From the NCBI RefSeq assembly GCF_007677875.1, contig NZ_VEDO01000002.1, forward strand, positions 372,001-436,000: a stretch of 64,000 nt of DNA, in the 5' to 3' direction. Of this stretch, positions 17,079 through 27,852 are shown one piece after another. The notes beneath the pieces are model-generated. The model was not told the DNA's origin. It made no database searches and was given only the letters and a program-made list of their open reading frames with translations. This DNA is from Variovorax boronicumulans (GTDB lineage: Bacteria > Pseudomonadota > Gammaproteobacteria > Burkholderiales > Burkholderiaceae_C). The first letter of the stretch is position 1. Every line of letters starts with the position of its first letter. Made by a program: the position numbers and the translations under genes.

Positions 17079-20000
17079 TCAGGCATCGGCCGCGGCCGGT
17101 TCGCCGACGGGCGTCGCGTTGGGCGTTGCGATCGGCGTGGGCATCCAGCGCAGCAGCGCCTGGTACAGCGCCAGCGGGCTCACGGGCTTGGTCAGGTGGT
17201 CGACCATGCCGGCATCCAGGCTGGCGTCGCGGTCTTCGGCCATGGCATGGGCCGTCATCGCCACGATGGGCGTCGCGTAGCCGTGCGCGCGCAGGGTGCG
17301 CGCAGCCTCCAGGCCGTCGGTGCCGGGCATCTGCATGTCCATGAGCACGACCGCATGGTCGCCCTGACGGGCCATGGCGATGGCCTGTTCGCCGTCGTTC
17401 GCCACATCCACCTGCAGCCCCGCCAGGTGCAGCAGCTCGCGCGCCACCTCCTGGTTGATCGGGTTGTCCTCGGCCAGCAGCACGCGGCGGCCCTGGTGCA
17501 GATCGCGCAGCACTTCCAGCCATTGCTGCAGGTCCTGTTCGTCGCGCCGCAGCGCGGTGGCCACGGGGCGCCCGCGGGCCGATGGCGGCTTGTCGAACCA
17601 CACCGCCACCGTGAAGCGGCTGCCCACGCCGGGCGCGCTGCGCACGTCGACTTCGCCGCCCATGGCCTGGGCCAGCTGGCGGGTGAGGGCCAGGCCCAGG
17701 CCGGTACCGCCGTAGCGGCGCGTGGTCGAAGTGTCGGCCTGCTCGAAGCTCTCGAAGATGCCGGCCAGGCGGTCGGCGGGGATGCCGACTCCGGTGTCCT
17801 GCACCTCGAACTGCACGCGGACGCGCGCCGGCGTTTCCTCCAGCTGGTGGCCGCGTACCGTGACGGCGCCCTGCGCAGTGAACTTGATGGCGTTGGAGAC
17901 GATGTTGAGCAGCATCTGCGAGACGCGCGTGGCATCGCCGCGCACCGTCTCGGGCAGACCGTCCAGGTCCAGCGTGAAGGCCAGGCCCTTGCGGCGCGCC
18001 GAGCTGCTGAGCATCTCCACGGCCGAACGCACCGAGGCGCGCAGCGCGAACGGGCGGTGCTCCAGTTCCAGCTTGCCGGCCTCGATCTTGGACAGGTCCA
18101 GCACATCGTTGAGGATGCGCAGCAGATGCTGGGCCGCGTCATCGATCTTGCCCAGGCGGTCGCGCTGCACAGGCTCGAGTTGGCCAAGCTTCATGAGATG
18201 GGCCATGCCCAAGACGGCGTTCATCGGCGTGCGGATCTCATGGCTCATGTTGGCCAGAAAGGCGCTCTTGGCGCGGCTGGCGGCCTCGGCCCGGTCGCAC
18301 GCGATGGCCAGCTGGGCGTTGCTGTCGCGCAGGGCCTGCTCGGCGTTCTTGAGGTCGGTGATGTCGAAGCTCACGACGAGCACGCCGTGGATGACGCCAT
18401 GCGCGTCGCGGTTGGGCGCCAGCAGCACGCGGTACAGCGCCTGGCGGCCTTCTTGCGTGGTCAGTTCGCGCAGGTAGTGCTGCGTCTCGCCGCGCATGGC
18501 GGCGTCCATCAGTGGCTTGACCGAGGGATAGGTCGCGCCGAGCACCTGGGCCTCGTGGCAGCCCAGGATGTTCTCGGGCGTGCGGCCGAAGCGCTGCGCG
18601 TAGCCGGCGTTGGCGAAGCGGCATGTGCGCTGGACGTCCCAATAGGACACATGGCCGGGGATGGCGTCGATGACCGTGCGGTTGAAGCGCAGCGCTTCTT
18701 CAAGCGCATCGTGCGCCACCTGCAGTTCGGCGGTGCGCGCGGCCACGCGTTGCTCCAGGGCGTCGCGGCTGGCCTGCAGGTCCTGCTCGAGCCGGCGGCG
18801 ACGGGTCACGTCCACGAACGAAGTCACCACCGACAGCAGGCGGCCGCTGGCCTCGTCGCGCACGGGCACGGCGTTGATGTTGAAGAAGGCACGTTGGCCC
18901 GAAGGCGCAAGCAGCTCGACCAGCACGTCGTGCTGGGCCGGTGCCCCGGCCGCCACGCGCGCCGGTGGCGTGGCCTCGGGCAGGATGGGCGCGCCGTCGG
19001 CATCGAACAGGAGCCAGCCCGGCGGCATCAGCGGGCCGCCGTGCCAGGCACCCGGGCCGATCCCCAGGATGCGCGCGGCGGCCGCGTTGCAGCTGGTGAC
19101 GATGCCTTGTGGATCGCTGACGACGACGCCTTCGCTCAGCGCCGACACCACGGTGCGGTAGTGGGCGTCGCGCTCGCCCAGCGCCTGCTGGGCGCGGCGC
19201 GCCTCGGTCACGTCACGGGCGATGTTGAGCAGGCCGATCAGCTGGCCGTCGGCATCGCGCAGCGGGGCCTTGGTGTGCTGCAGGACCAGTTCTCCTTCCG
19301 GGGTGACGATCGTCTCCTCGAACAGGACCGGTTGCAGGGTGCGCAGCACCTGCTCGTCGCGCGCGCTGCGCAGGGCAGCGGCTTGCGGGCCGATCAGGTC
19401 GGCCACGGTGCGGCCGAGCAGTTCCTCTTGCGAGCGGCCGAAGACGCGGGCAAACGCGGCGTTGTAGAAGACGAAGCGGCCTTGCAGGTCCTTGGCGAAG
19501 ATCATGTCGGAACTGCTGGCGGTGATGGCTTCGAGCAGGCTGAGCGTTTCCATGCGCTTGCGTTGCACGGCCAGTTCGCGCTTGTCCTGCGCCGAGCGCA
19601 GGTGCTGCGACCACCAGCGCACCGTGAGGGCCATGCCGGCCAGGCCCAGCGCCAGGCCAAGCAGGAGCCACAGCGTGTGGTCCCAGTTGTCCTGATCGAC
19701 CTCGGCCAGGTCGATCTTGGCCACCACCCACCAATCGGTGCCGGGCACGGGCTGAACGGCCGCCATGACCTCGGCGCCGCGGTAGTCGGTGGCGAGAACG
19801 ATCTGCGGCACGTCGGTGCGTGCCGTGGCGCTGGACAGCGGACCGGCGGCCGGGCGCGCGCGCACGAGCTGGCCGGCGGCGTCGGTTTTCCAGCGCGCCT
19901 CGCTGAGCGCGACGAGCTGGTCGCCCTGTTCCGTCCACAGCATGGCCTCGCCGGTGCGCGTGGGCACGGGCCAGCTGGTCAGCAGCGGATAGAGGGCGCG

Positions 20001-20588
20001 CCGCGGATCGATGCGCAGCACCACGGCGCCGCGCGGCGTGCTGCCCGTGGCCAGCAACGGGATGACCACGTCCATGCGCACCGGCATGGCCGACGGCTCT
20101 CTGCGGTAGATGGCGGTGTGCATGGGCGCGCGGCGCGCCAGTGCCTGCTGCAGCGCGGCGTACAGCGCCGGGGCGGGGGCCGCGTCGGCGGCATGCTCGC
20201 TCGCGAGCACGGCGCCCTCGCTGTTGACGACGAGGACGCTGTCGGCGTCGTTGGACTGGCGCAGTCTGACGGCGCGCGCCACCAGGCGCTCTCTGGCGGC
20301 GGGGTCGTTCAGGTCCTGCCAGCGCAGGAACAGCACGCTGAGCTCGCTGCTGTCGGCCATGAAGGCCGCGAGGTTCATCTGACGCTCCACCCAGTCCTGG
20401 GCCTGGCTCACCCGGAGCGTGGCGACCGACTGCACGCGGGCCTGGGCCTCGGCGCGGCCGTCCTGCAGGTCCTGCTGCACATGCCACAGGAACAACCCCG
20501 AGGCCAGCACGCCGATGGCGATGGCTGGCACCAGCCAGTTGCGCCGCGAATCCGGCAGGCGGAGCAACCATCGGGACACTGCATTCAT
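17079..20588 (-). CDS. Hybrid sensor histidine kinase with extracytoplasmic sensor, PAS domains and receiver
   Basis: 1169 residues. A transmembrane helix ([15 protein letters not shown], residues about 22-40), a periplasmic Cache-like sensor to about 310, and a second helix ([16 protein letters not shown]) bound the input region. Three PAS-like segments follow (about 365-490, 500-630, 650-760). The kinase core has His783 in the H-box [10 protein letters not shown]-box NIVSNAIKF, and ATP lid motifs DTGVGIP and GTGLGLAL. The C-terminal receiver has phospho-acceptor Asp1084 (LMDMQMPG) and the conserved Lys in LTKPVS. No phosphotransfer domain or partner regulator is adjacent, so the signalling target is unknown. 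Confidence 0.93.
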   Translation of the reverse strand: MNAVSRWLLRLPDSRRNWLVPAIAIGVLASGLFLWHVQQDLQDGRAEAQARVQSVATLRVSQAQDWVERQMNLAAFMADSSELSVLFLRWQDLNDPAARERLVARAVRLRQSNDADSVLVVNSEGAVLASEHAADAAPAPALYAALQQALARRAPMHTAIYRREPSAMPVRMDVVIPLLATGSTPRGAVVLRIDPRRALYPLLTSWPVPTRTGEAMLWTEQGDQLVALSEARWKTDAAGQLVRARPAAGPLSSATARTDVPQIVLATDYRGAEVMAAVQPVPGTDWWVVAKIDLAEVDQDNWDHTLWLLLGLALGLAGMALTVRWWSQHLRSAQDKRELAVQRKRMETLSLLEAITASSSDMIFAKDLQGRFVFYNAAFARVFGRSQEELLGRTVADLIGPQAAALRSARDEQVLRTLQPVLFEETIVTPEGELVLQHTKAPLRDADGQLIGLLNIARDVTEARRAQQALGERDAHYRTVVSALSEGVVVSDPQGIVTSCNAAAARILGIGPGAWHGGPLMPPGWLLFDADGAPILPEATPPARVAAGAPAQHDVLVELLAPSGQRAFFNINAVPVRDEASGRLLSVVTSFVDVTRRRRLEQDLQASRDALEQRVAARTAELQVAHDALEEALRFNRTVIDAIPGHVSYWDVQRTCRFANAGYAQRFGRTPENILGCHEAQVLGATYPSVKPLMDAAMRGETQHYLRELTTQEGRQALYRVLLAPNRDAHGVIHGVLVVSFDITDLKNAEQALRDSNAQLAIACDRAEAASRAKSAFLANMSHEIRTPMNAVLGMAHLMKLGQLEPVQRDRLGKIDDAAQHLLRILNDVLDLSKIEAGKLELEHRPFALRASVRSAVEMLSSSARRKGLAFTLDLDGLPETVRGDATRVSQMLLNIVSNAIKFTAQGAVTVRGHQLEETPARVRVQFEVQDTGVGIPADRLAGIFESFEQADTSTTRRYGGTGLGLALTRQLAQAMGGEVDVRSAPGVGSRFTVAVWFDKPPSARGRPVATALRRDEQDLQQWLEVLRDLHQGRRVLLAEDNPINQEVARELLHLAGLQVDVANDGEQAIAMARQGDHAVVLMDMQMPGTDGLEAARTLRAHGYATPIVAMTAHAMAEDRDASLDAGMVDHLTKPVSPLALYQALLRWMPTPIATPNATPVGEPAAADA

Positions 20589-20798
20589 GGGGACATCCGC
20601 CGCACGTGGTGGGCGGATGAGTGGCCCCGCCGCCTGGCCCGCGTTGCCGTCTCGACCGGCTTCCGGGGCAACGCAACCTTGCCGGGACCGGTGTCCGCAC
20701 GCCGGGCGTGCGGGACAGGACGGATTGTTCGGGTGGCGGATCTGCCGAATGCGACAGGACTGTGAACGCGGGGCGTGCGGCGGGCGCCCGGCGTGAAA

Positions 20799-21803
20799 TT
20801 AGTCCGCGGCGGCGGCGCGCGCCTGCGCGATCCAGCCATCGAAAACCTGCTGGTGCGCCTTGATCCAGCCGTCCACGTGGCGCTCGATGTCGCGCTGGCT
20901 GGCCTCGCCCTGGCGCATGCGCAGGTTCTGGGCATTGATGTCGCCGGCCGGCAGCCGCATCACCGCGAACAACTTGGCGGCGGCCGGATTGGCTTCGGTG
21001 AAGGCGCGGTTGGCCAGGATGTGCTGGTCGTTGGGCGTGAAGCCGTAGTTCTTCCCGTTGGGCAGGCGCGTGTCCACGCCGTTCTGGCTGCCGGGCATGG
21101 AGGAGAAGGGCACCTCGAGCCAGACCACGTCGCGGCCGGGCTGCAGCACGCTGCTGACCCAGTAGGGCGTCCAGGCGTAGTAGAGCACCGGCTGGCCTTG
21201 CCGAAAGCGGTTGATGGTGTCGGCGATCAGCGCGGCGTAACTGCCCTGGCGCTGTTCGACGGTGGCCGCCAACCCGTAGGCCTCGATGTGGTGGCCGACC
21301 AGGCGCGCGCAGAACCAGCCGGGGTTGCAGCCGGTCAGATCCGCCTTGCCGTCGCCGTTGCTGTCGAACAGTTTGGCGATGGCCGGGTCCTTCAACTGGT
21401 CGAAGCGCGTGATGCCGTGCTGCTCGGCGGTCTTGCGGTCGATCACGTAGCCCTGCAGCGCGCCGGGGGAGTAGACGCCTTCGCGCGACATCCTGGCCGC
21501 GCCGCCGGCGTTGGCGTACAGGTCTTCCTGCATCGGCGTCCAGTGGTCGGCCATGAAGCTCGCGTCGCCGTTGGCCACAGCCAGGTGCTGGGCCGCCGGC
21601 TCGATCTCCTGGACCGGCTGCACCGTGTAACCCAGGGCCTGCAGGCCGCGCACGACGAGCAGGGTCTGAAAGCTCTCCTCCGCGATGGTGTTCTGCACGG
21701 GCGTGACGGTCACGCCCTTGCCGGGCAGGTCGTTGTCGGCCTGGGCGGCGCCAGCGAAGGCGAGGGTGGCGGCAAGGGAGAGGCGGGCGATGGTCTTCAG
21801 CAT
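20799..21803 (-). CDS. proX: Glycine betaine/proline ABC transporter substrate-binding protein (second copy)
   Basis: 334 residues with a Sec signal ([13 protein letters not shown]). It aligns along its length with the upstream Pro[31 protein letters not shown] and [11 protein letters not shown]. The aromatic-rich YAWTPYW segment is typical of betaine-binding pockets. It lies beyond a strong terminator that follows the proVWX operon, so expression depends on read-through or its own promoter. It may bind a different quaternary ammonium compound. Confidence 0.88.
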   Translation of the reverse strand: MLKTIARLSLAATLAFAGAAQADNDLPGKGVTVTPVQNTIAEESFQTLLVVRGLQALGYTVQPVQEIEPAAQHLAVANGDASFMADHWTPMQEDLYANAGGAARMSREGVYSPGALQGYVIDRKTAEQHGITRFDQLKDPAIAKLFDSNGDGKADLTGCNPGWFCARLVGHHIEAYGLAATVEQRQGSYAALIADTINRFRQGQPVLYYAWTPYWVSSVLQPGRDVVWLEVPFSSMPGSQNGVDTRLPNGKNYGFTPNDQHILANRAFTEANPAAAKLFAVMRLPAGDINAQNLRMRQGEASQRDIERHVDGWIKAHQQVFDGWIAQARAAAAD

Positions 21804-21833
21804 GCGGCTGGGGTGTCCTTGTGGTGGGGGGAT

Positions 21834-21859
21834 GAAAAAAAGGCCACCGAGGTGGCCTT
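21834..21859 (-). terminator. Rho-independent terminator after proVWX
   Basis: Read on the minus strand: AAGGCCACC, two-base loop, GGTGGCCTT, then a T-run. The perfect nine-base stem plus T-tract is a textbook terminator. It lies between the two proX genes. Confidence 0.85.
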
Positions 21860-21876
21860 GCGGGAAGGGGAAAGCG

Positions 21877-22878
21877 TCAGTGGCCGGCCTTCAGCGCGGT
21901 TGCAATCCAGCCGTCAAAGGTCTTTTGGTGGGCCTTGATCCAGCCATCGGTGTGGCGCGCGATGTCGGCGGCCTTGTTTTCGCCGTTGCGCATGCGCAGG
22001 TTCTGCGCGTTGATGTCTGCCACCGGCAATTGCATCACCGACAGCAGCTTGGCCGCAGCCGGGTTGGCCTCGGCGAAGGCCTTGTTGGCCACGATGTGCT
22101 GGGTGTTCGGGATGAAGCCGTAGTTCTGGCCATTGGGCAGCTTGGTGTCGATGCCCTTCTGCGCGCCGGGCAGCGAGGAGAACGGCACCTGCAGCCAGAC
22201 CGTGTCGGTGCCGGGCTTGAGCACGCCGCTGACCCAGTACGGCGTCCAGGTGTAGTACAGGATGGGCTTGCCTTCCTTGTGGCGCGTGATGGTGTCGGCC
22301 ATCAGCGCGGCGTAGCTGCCCTGCACGTGCTGGACGGTGTTGGCGATGCCGTAGGCCTGCAGGTGGTGGTTGATCACGCCCTCGCAGCCCCAGCCCGGGT
22401 TGCAGCCGGTCAGGTTGGCCTTGCCATCACCGTCGGTGTCGAACAGCCTGGCGATGGCCGGGTCCTTGAGCTGGTCGATGCTGCGGATCTTGTGCGCCTC
22501 GGCCGTCTTCCTGTCGATCAGGTAGCCCTGCAGCGCGTTGGTGGAGTAGGTGCCCTGGCGCCAGAGCTTGGCCTCGCCGCCGGCGTTCTTGAAGAAGTCG
22601 TCGTGCAGCGGGTTCCAGCTGGCGGCCATCAGCGTGGCGTCGCCGTTCGCGATCGCCACATAGGCCGTGGCGTACTCGATCTCGCGGATGGGCTGCACGT
22701 CGTAGCCCAGCTTCTCCAGCGCGCGGCTGACCAGCAGGGTCTGGAAGGTCTCTTCGGCGATCGAGCTTTGCAGCGGCTGCACCTTGATGCCCTTGCCGGG
22801 CAGGTCCTGGGCCATGGCGGCGGCCGAAGTGGCCAGCAGGCCGGCGGCGAAGGCGATGCGGAGGGTCGTGAAGTTCAT
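21877..22878 (-). CDS. proX: Glycine betaine/proline ABC transporter substrate-binding protein ProX
   Basis: 333 residues with a signal peptide ending SAAAMA. The protein begins [20 protein letters not shown] and carries [13 protein letters not shown] and [11 protein letters not shown], matching ProX. It is the last gene of proV-proW-proX on this strand, 21 nt after proW, with AAGGAG before the ATG. It delivers betaine or proline to the membrane complex during osmotic stress. The adjacent paralogue indicates a local duplication followed by divergence. Confidence 0.92.
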   Translation of the reverse strand: MNFTTLRIAFAAGLLATSAAAMAQDLPGKGIKVQPLQSSIAEETFQTLLVSRALEKLGYDVQPIREIEYATAYVAIANGDATLMAASWNPLHDDFFKNAGGEAKLWRQGTYSTNALQGYLIDRKTAEAHKIRSIDQLKDPAIARLFDTDGDGKANLTGCNPGWGCEGVINHHLQAYGIANTVQHVQGSYAALMADTITRHKEGKPILYYTWTPYWVSGVLKPGTDTVWLQVPFSSLPGAQKGIDTKLPNGQNYGFIPNTQHIVANKAFAEANPAAAKLLSVMQLPVADINAQNLRMRNGENKAADIARHTDGWIKAHQKTFDGWIATALKAGH

Positions 22879-22899
22879 GGAGGCTCCTTTGCTTTGAAT

Positions 22900-24111
22900 T
22901 CAGTGGATGCGCACGGCCAAGGCGGCGGTGGCGTCGGAAGTGGTGTCGTCGGTGTTGGCCGCAACGGGCGCAGGCTTGCGCTGCAGCGCGCGCACCAGCA
23001 GGCCGGCCGGGCCGGTCTGCCACCAGTGGCGGGCGCCGCGGCGCGGCTGGCCCATGGCCTGGGTGATGCGGTCCAGCGTGATGGCCAAGAGCACGATGCC
23101 CAGGCCGCCGACCGTGGCCAGGCCCATGTCCAGCCGGCCGATGCCGCGCAGCACCATCTGGCCCAGGCCGCCCACGGCGATCATGGAGGCGATGACGACC
23201 ATGGACAGCGACAGCATCAGCGCCTGGTTGATGCCGGCCATGATGGACGGCATGGCCAGCGGCAGCTGCACCTTGGTCAGCAACTGCCAGGGCGAGGCGC
23301 CGTAGGCCTTGGCCGCTTCGATCAGGTCGGGCCGGACCTGGCGGATGCCCAGCGTCGTCAGGCGCACCAGCGGCGGCAGCGCGAACACGATGGTCACGAT
23401 CACGCCCGGCACGTTGCCGATGCCGAACAGCATGACCACGGGCACCAGGTAGACGAAGGCCGGCGTGGTCTGCATCGCGTCGAGCACCGGCCGGGCGATG
23501 CGGTTGGCGCGGTCGCTGGAGGCCAGCAGGATGCCCAGCGGCAGGCCCAGCACCAGGCAGAAGGCCAGCGAGGTCAGCACCAGCGACAGCGTGACCATGG
23601 CTTCGGGCCAGATGCCCAGCATCGCCACGAGCATGAGCGAGACGACGCCGCCGATGGCCACGGCACGGCCGGCGAACTGCCAGGCGAGCAGGCCCAGCAG
23701 CGCGATCATGGCCAGGGTGGGCACGGACTGCAGCAGGCCTTCGACGCTGGACAGCGTGGCGTCGATGGGGCCCCGCACGGTCTGGAAGAAGGGGCGAAAG
23801 TGCTCGACCGTCCAGGTCAGGCCGTGGTTGATCCAGGATTCCACGGGCAGGCTGCCGTCCCAGAGCTGGGCCAGCGAGAAGCCGTCGGGCGTGGCGTTGC
23901 TGGCGGCGCCGAGCCAGTCGCTGCCGGCGGCAGCATCGGTGCCTGCGGACCAGGCGTCGGTGCTGTCGGTGGCAGGTGCTGTGTCGGCGGCACCCCAGGG
24001 ATCGGCGGACGGGGCGGATGGCACGGCGGGCGCGGCGTCGGGTGCCGAGTTGGCCCAGGGATCTGCGCCTGGCGTGAGGTCGGTCTGGGTGAGGGTGGTG
24101 TGGTCGTTCAT
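22900..24111 (-). CDS. proW: Glycine betaine/proline ABC transporter permease ProW
   Basis: 403 residues. The N-terminal ~80 residues are low-complexity (repeated ADPW with Asp/Ala/Ser/Thr), as in E. coli ProW, and precede a helix and the permease core of several transmembrane segments. The EAA coupling loop [20 protein letters not shown] is clear. It forms the membrane channel energised by ProV. A 21-nt gap separates it from proV, consistent with one operon. Confidence 0.92.
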   Translation of the reverse strand: MNDHTTLTQTDLTPGADPWANSAPDAAPAVPSAPSADPWGAADTAPATDSTDAWSAGTDAAAGSDWLGAASNATPDGFSLAQLWDGSLPVESWINHGLTWTVEHFRPFFQTVRGPIDATLSSVEGLLQSVPTLAMIALLGLLAWQFAGRAVAIGGVVSLMLVAMLGIWPEAMVTLSLVLTSLAFCLVLGLPLGILLASSDRANRIARPVLDAMQTTPAFVYLVPVVMLFGIGNVPGVIVTIVFALPPLVRLTTLGIRQVRPDLIEAAKAYGASPWQLLTKVQLPLAMPSIMAGINQALMLSLSMVVIASMIAVGGLGQMVLRGIGRLDMGLATVGGLGIVLLAITLDRITQAMGQPRRGARHWWQTGPAGLLVRALQRKPAPVAANTDDTTSDATAALAVRIH

Positions 24112-24132
24112 CTGTCGTTCCTCCTCGGTGGG

Positions 24133-25332
24133 TCAATCGCTGTTCTTGTCCATGAAGCGCAGCAGCGTGGTCTTGCTGATGGCACCGATGTAGCGGCCCT
24201 GGTCGTCGACCACGGGCAGCGGCCAGGGCGACTGCGCCACCTGACCGAACAATTCGTTCACGGGGTGGATGGCGGCCACGGTCTGCACGCCGGGCAGGAA
24301 GGCACGTGCAAGGCCCAGCGTGCCTTCGTGGTCCTGCAGCGCGGTGCGCAGCGAATCGGCGGAGACCATGCCCAGGAAGCGCTGCTGCGGGTCGACCACG
24401 TAGGCGAACTCGCGGTCCTGGTCTTCCAGCATCTTCAGTGCGGGGCGGGCGCCGCGGGCAGGGTTCTCGGACACCACGACCTGGCTGCGCCGCGCGATGT
24501 CGCCGGCCTTGAAGACCTTGGCCGCGTCCACGCCGCGCACGAAGTTGCGCACGTAGTCGTCGGCCGGGTTGCGCAGGATCTCCTCGGGCGTGCCGACCTG
24601 CACGACCTGGCCGTCCTTCATGATGGCGATGCGGTCGCCGATGCGCATGGCTTCGTCGAGGTCGTGCGAGATGAAGACGATGGTGCGGCGCTTGACCTGC
24701 TGCAGGCGCAGCAGCTCGCTCTGCATGTCGGTGCGGATGATCGGGTCCAGGGCCGAGAAGGCCTCGTCCATGAGCAGGATGGAGGGGTCGGACGCCAGTG
24801 CGCGGGCCAGGCCCACGCGTTGCTGCATGCCGCCCGAGAGTTCGTCGGGGTAGCTGTCGCCCCAGCCGGCCAGTCCCACCTGGGCCAGCGCGTCGTCGGC
24901 CGCGGCCAGGCGCTGGTCCTTCGCCACGCCGGCCAGCTCCAGGCCGAAGGCGGTGTTGTCGCGCACGGTCATGTGCGGCATCAGCGCGAAGGACTGGAAC
25001 ACCATGCTGATGTCCTTGCGGCGCAGCGCGCGCAGGGCACGGCTGCCGTGCTGGAAGATGTCCTCGCCATCGACCACGACGCGGCCGGCGCTGGGCTCGA
25101 TCAGGCGGTTGAGCAGGCGCACGAGCGTGGACTTGCCCGAGCCCGACAGGCCCATGATGACGAAGATCTCGCCGGCCTGGATGTGGAAGTGCGCGTCGAA
25201 GACGCCGATGGACTGGCCGGTCTCGGCCAGGATCTCCTGTTTGGACTTGCCGTCGCGCACGAGTGCGAGTGCGGCGTCGGGGTCGTCGCCGAAGACCTTG
25301 AACACATGGTCGATCTGGATGTCTTTTGCCAT
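24133..25332 (-). CDS. proV: Glycine betaine/proline ABC transporter ATPase ProV
   Basis: 399 residues from the ATG preceded by AGGAGG, equal to E. coli ProV length; the frame extends 40 codons further upstream but with Cys/Pro/Arg-rich noise. Walker A is GLSGSGKST, the signature is LSGGMQQR, Walker B is ILLMDEAF and the switch His is in FISHDL. The C-terminal 120 residues form tandem CBS domains ([32 protein letters not shown]) that gate the transporter in response to ionic strength. It heads the operon. Confidence 0.95.
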   Translation of the reverse strand: MAKDIQIDHVFKVFGDDPDAALALVRDGKSKQEILAETGQSIGVFDAHFHIQAGEIFVIMGLSGSGKSTLVRLLNRLIEPSAGRVVVDGEDIFQHGSRALRALRRKDISMVFQSFALMPHMTVRDNTAFGLELAGVAKDQRLAAADDALAQVGLAGWGDSYPDELSGGMQQRVGLARALASDPSILLMDEAFSALDPIIRTDMQSELLRLQQVKRRTIVFISHDLDEAMRIGDRIAIMKDGQVVQVGTPEEILRNPADDYVRNFVRGVDAAKVFKAGDIARRSQVVVSENPARGARPALKMLEDQDREFAYVVDPQQRFLGMVSADSLRTALQDHEGTLGLARAFLPGVQTVAAIHPVNELFGQVAQSPWPLPVVDDQGRYIGAISKTTLLRFMDKNSD

Positions 25333-25700
25333 TGCGGCGGGCCTCCTGGAAGGTGGGCTTTGCAATGGCCGCCTGGATGGCGCAGGCGGCCGCGATCCGC
25401 AGCCGCAAGGGCAGGCACTGAAGACGACGGAGCCGCAGCCAGCGCCTGTCACACACCGTGGGGTCCGTTCAGCGGCCTGGTCGAGGGGGCTGGACGGGGC
25501 GGTATGACGCGGCGTCGGTTGGCTGGAGAACCAGCCGGATGCCGGGCGGACCCGGCAAGGGATGCCTGGCGCCGCGACGGGAGGCGAGGTGCTCCGCGAG
25601 TAGCGCTCAGGCCGTCAACATATGTTGTTGACTGGGTGGAAGACCGGCATTGTAACTTTTCGATCTAAGAAATGTCAAGGGATGACAGATTCCGGCCCAC
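25333..25700. other. Intergenic region between proV and the Bug gene
   Basis: A 368-base gap upstream of proV. Apart from the palindrome at 25614-25632 and a short AT-rich patch around 25650-25690 I see no gene. It should hold the proV promoter; I could not assign one convincingly. Confidence 0.5.
25614..25632. promoter_or_regulatory. Palindromic operator candidate
   Basis: GTCAAC and GTTGAC flank seven bases, and CAACATATGTTG (25616-25627) is a perfect 12-base palindrome. It lies in the proV upstream gap, about 280 bases from the proV start and 70 bases beyond the Bug gene's 3' end. It is probably a dimeric regulator site; the regulator is unknown. Confidence 0.4.
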
Positions 25701-26687
25701 TCATTCGGGCTGGATGTTGCCCCTGCGAACGACGGCCGTCCATTGGGCCACCTCGTCCGCGATGCGTTGGCCGAACGCTGCAGGCGTGCTGCCCACGGGC
25801 TCGAACCCCAGGCCCGTGAGCCGCGTCCGCATCTCGCCCTGCGCGATGGATTGGCGCAGCACCGCGCCGAGCTGCTCCACGATGGCCGGCGGCACGCCCG
25901 CGGGCGCGACGAGGCCGAACAGCGGCATGGTGTCCACGCCCGGCAGGCCGGCTTCGGCAAATGTCGGTACGTCGGGCAACTGCGGCACGCGTTGGCGCGG
26001 GGTCACCGCCAGTGCGCGCAGCCGGCCGGCCTTGATGTGCTCGGCCAGCGTGGGCACGGTGGCGAAGGCGAACTGGAACTGCCCGCCCAGCAGATCCGTG
26101 ATGACGGTGCCGCCGCCCTTGTAGGGGATGTGCTGCACCTGGATGCCGGCCTGCTGCGCAAGCAGTTCGCCCGCCAGGTGCGGGCCGCTGCCCACGCCGG
26201 CCGATCCGTAGGCCATGCGGCCCGGCGCCGCCTTGGCGCGCGCGATGAAGCCGGCCAGGTCCTGGACCGGCACGGAAGGGTGCACGACGAGCACGAAGGG
26301 CGCCCGCGCCAGCAACGAGACCGGGGCGAAGTCCTTGAGCGTGTCGTAGGGCAGTCGCGCGCCCAGCAGCCCGGGGTTGATCGTGAAACTGCTGTCGACC
26401 ATGCCCAGCGTGTAGCCGTCCGGTGCCGCCTGCGCGACCGCGCGCGTGCCGATGGTGGTGCCGCCGCCGCCCTTGTTGTCGGCGATGAAGGACTGGCCCA
26501 GGGCCTGCTGCAGGGCCTGCGCGGCGAGCCGCCCCAGGTTGTCGGTCGCGCCGCCGGCGGGGTAGGGGATGACGATGCGCACCGTCCTGTCGGGGTACGC
26601 GGCGGCTTGCGCGGCGCGCAGCGGCAACGCGGCGGCCAGGGTGGCGGCCATGGCCTGGTGCAGGAAGTTTCGGCGGGCGCAGGGCAT
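25701..26687 (-). CDS. Bug/TctC-family periplasmic solute-binding protein
   Basis: 328 residues with a signal peptide (about residues 1-28, ending RAAQAA). YPDRTVRIVIPYPAGGATDNLGR and APDGYTLGMVD are Bug signatures, and the C-terminal DVPTFAEAGLPG is also typical. AAGGAGA precedes the ATG. It follows the enolase-superfamily gene by 28 bases on the same strand, so the pair probably captures and converts one sugar acid or related carboxylate, under control of the divergent LysR regulator. Confidence 0.92.
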   Translation of the reverse strand: MPCARRNFLHQAMAATLAAALPLRAAQAAAYPDRTVRIVIPYPAGGATDNLGRLAAQALQQALGQSFIADNKGGGGTTIGTRAVAQAAPDGYTLGMVDSSFTINPGLLGARLPYDTLKDFAPVSLLARAPFVLVVHPSVPVQDLAGFIARAKAAPGRMAYGSAGVGSGPHLAGELLAQQAGIQVQHIPYKGGGTVITDLLGGQFQFAFATVPTLAEHIKAGRLRALAVTPRQRVPQLPDVPTFAEAGLPGVDTMPLFGLVAPAGVPPAIVEQLGAVLRQSIAQGEMRTRLTGLGFEPVGSTPAAFGQRIADEVAQWTAVVRRGNIQPE

Positions 26688-26715
26688 GCGGGGTCTCCTT
26701 GGTTGTTCGGTACGG

Positions 26716-27813
26716 TCAATCGGCGAAGCAGCCCGCGGCCAGGTCGTCTTCGGGGTCGGCGCCCAGGCCTGGCGTGTCCGGCACCTGCAGCCACCCGCGT
26801 TCGATCGGCACGCTGCCCGCATAGGGCACATGGGCCAGCGCCACGAACAGCCGTTCGAGCGAGACCTCGGCCTGCTGGGCGGCGATGAGGTGCAGGCTGG
26901 CCAGGAAGCCGGGGCCGAAGAAGGCGACCTGCGGCGCGCAGACGGTGCCGACGCCGTCGCAGGCGCGTGCGATGTCGAGCGCCGCCGAGAGCCCCAGCTT
27001 GATGACGCTGGGTTGCACGTACTGCACCGTGCCTTGCTCCGCCATGCGCCGCAGCGCCAGGGCCGAGGCTGCGTTCTCACCCACGGCCAGCGGCACCGGG
27101 CAACGGTCCCGCAGCGCAGCCAGGGCCGCGTCGTCTTCGGGCGGCCAGAGCGGCTCCTCGATCCAGAACGGCTGGTGCGGCAGCATCGCGGCCATGGCCG
27201 CATCGGCCTCGTGCGGCAACCAGGCGCAGTTGGTGTCGACCATGATGGGCACCTGCGGCCCCGCCGTCCTGCGCACGGCGGCGAGCGCGGCGCCGGTGCG
27301 TTCGTGCAGCTTGATCTCGGTGTAGCCCTCGGCAAGCGCGCGCTCGGTCACCTGCGCCAGCAGGCGCTCGTCGGCGTAGTACTGCAGCAGCGACGCATAG
27401 GCCCGCACACGATTGCGGCGCTTGCCGCCGAGCAAGGCATGCAGCGGCAGGCCCGCGCGCTTGGCGCGCAGGTCCCAGAGCGCGATGTCCAGGCCCGCCA
27501 GTGCGTGGACCACCGGACCGGATCGTCCCAGGTTGTGCAGCAGGCGCTGCATGCCCGGCAACAGCGTGTCGTCGTCGGCCAGCCGGCCGCAGGCCAGCGG
27601 CGCCACCAGGGTCTCGAAGATGGCCTGCAGAGCGCGTGGTTCCACGCAGTAGGACTCGCCCCAGGCGACGGTGCCGTCCGCGGTCTGCACGCGCACGAGC
27701 GCGCTGTCCAGCCGGTCACGCGGGCGCCCCGCGAACAGCGGCGGCCGGCTCCAGTGGTGGAAAGGCAGCCGCATGGGAATGCAGACGACCGAGGCGATGG
27801 TGTTGGCGGGCAT
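26716..27813 (-). CDS. Enolase-superfamily enzyme (mandelate racemase/muconate lactonizing type)
   Basis: 365 residues with a capping domain and TIM barrel. Metal-ligand positions are visible: Asp in MVDTNC, Glu in WIEEPL and Glu in AVGENAAS. The usual KxK acid/base motif reads IKLHE, so the second Lys is replaced by His. Near the C-terminus, where relatives often carry a catalytic His in a PHxxxFGPG context, the sequence is APQVAFFGPG. These changes make a plain racemase or dehydratase assignment unsafe. It is cotranscribed with a Bug protein. Confidence 0.82.
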   Translation of the reverse strand: MPANTIASVVCIPMRLPFHHWSRPPLFAGRPRDRLDSALVRVQTADGTVAWGESYCVEPRALQAIFETLVAPLACGRLADDDTLLPGMQRLLHNLGRSGPVVHALAGLDIALWDLRAKRAGLPLHALLGGKRRNRVRAYASLLQYYADERLLAQVTERALAEGYTEIKLHERTGAALAAVRRTAGPQVPIMVDTNCAWLPHEADAAMAAMLPHQPFWIEEPLWPPEDDAALAALRDRCPVPLAVGENAASALALRRMAEQGTVQYVQPSVIKLGLSAALDIARACDGVGTVCAPQVAFFGPGFLASLHLIAAQQAEVSLERLFVALAHVPYAGSVPIERGWLQVPDTPGLGADPEDDLAAGCFAD

Positions 27814-27852
27814 GCGGCATTCTTGGCCGCCACCAAACCAGTGGTCAAATAG

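Noticed and set aside
16512-20765. A very long open frame (1417 codons) on the plus strand
   Set aside because: It runs opposite the histidine kinase gene, whose domains are unmistakable. The translation is His/Gln/Ala/Gly-rich noise typical of antisense frames in GC-rich DNA.
22900-23340. Low-complexity DPWA repeats at the ProW N-terminus as a novel domain
   Set aside because: A similar Asp/Ala/Trp-rich extension exists in E. coli ProW (gene end at 24111, minus strand).
21685-25668. A 1327-codon plus-strand frame across the transporter operon
   Set aside because: Antisense to proX, proW and proV, with repetitive low-complexity translation and no ribosome site or domain.
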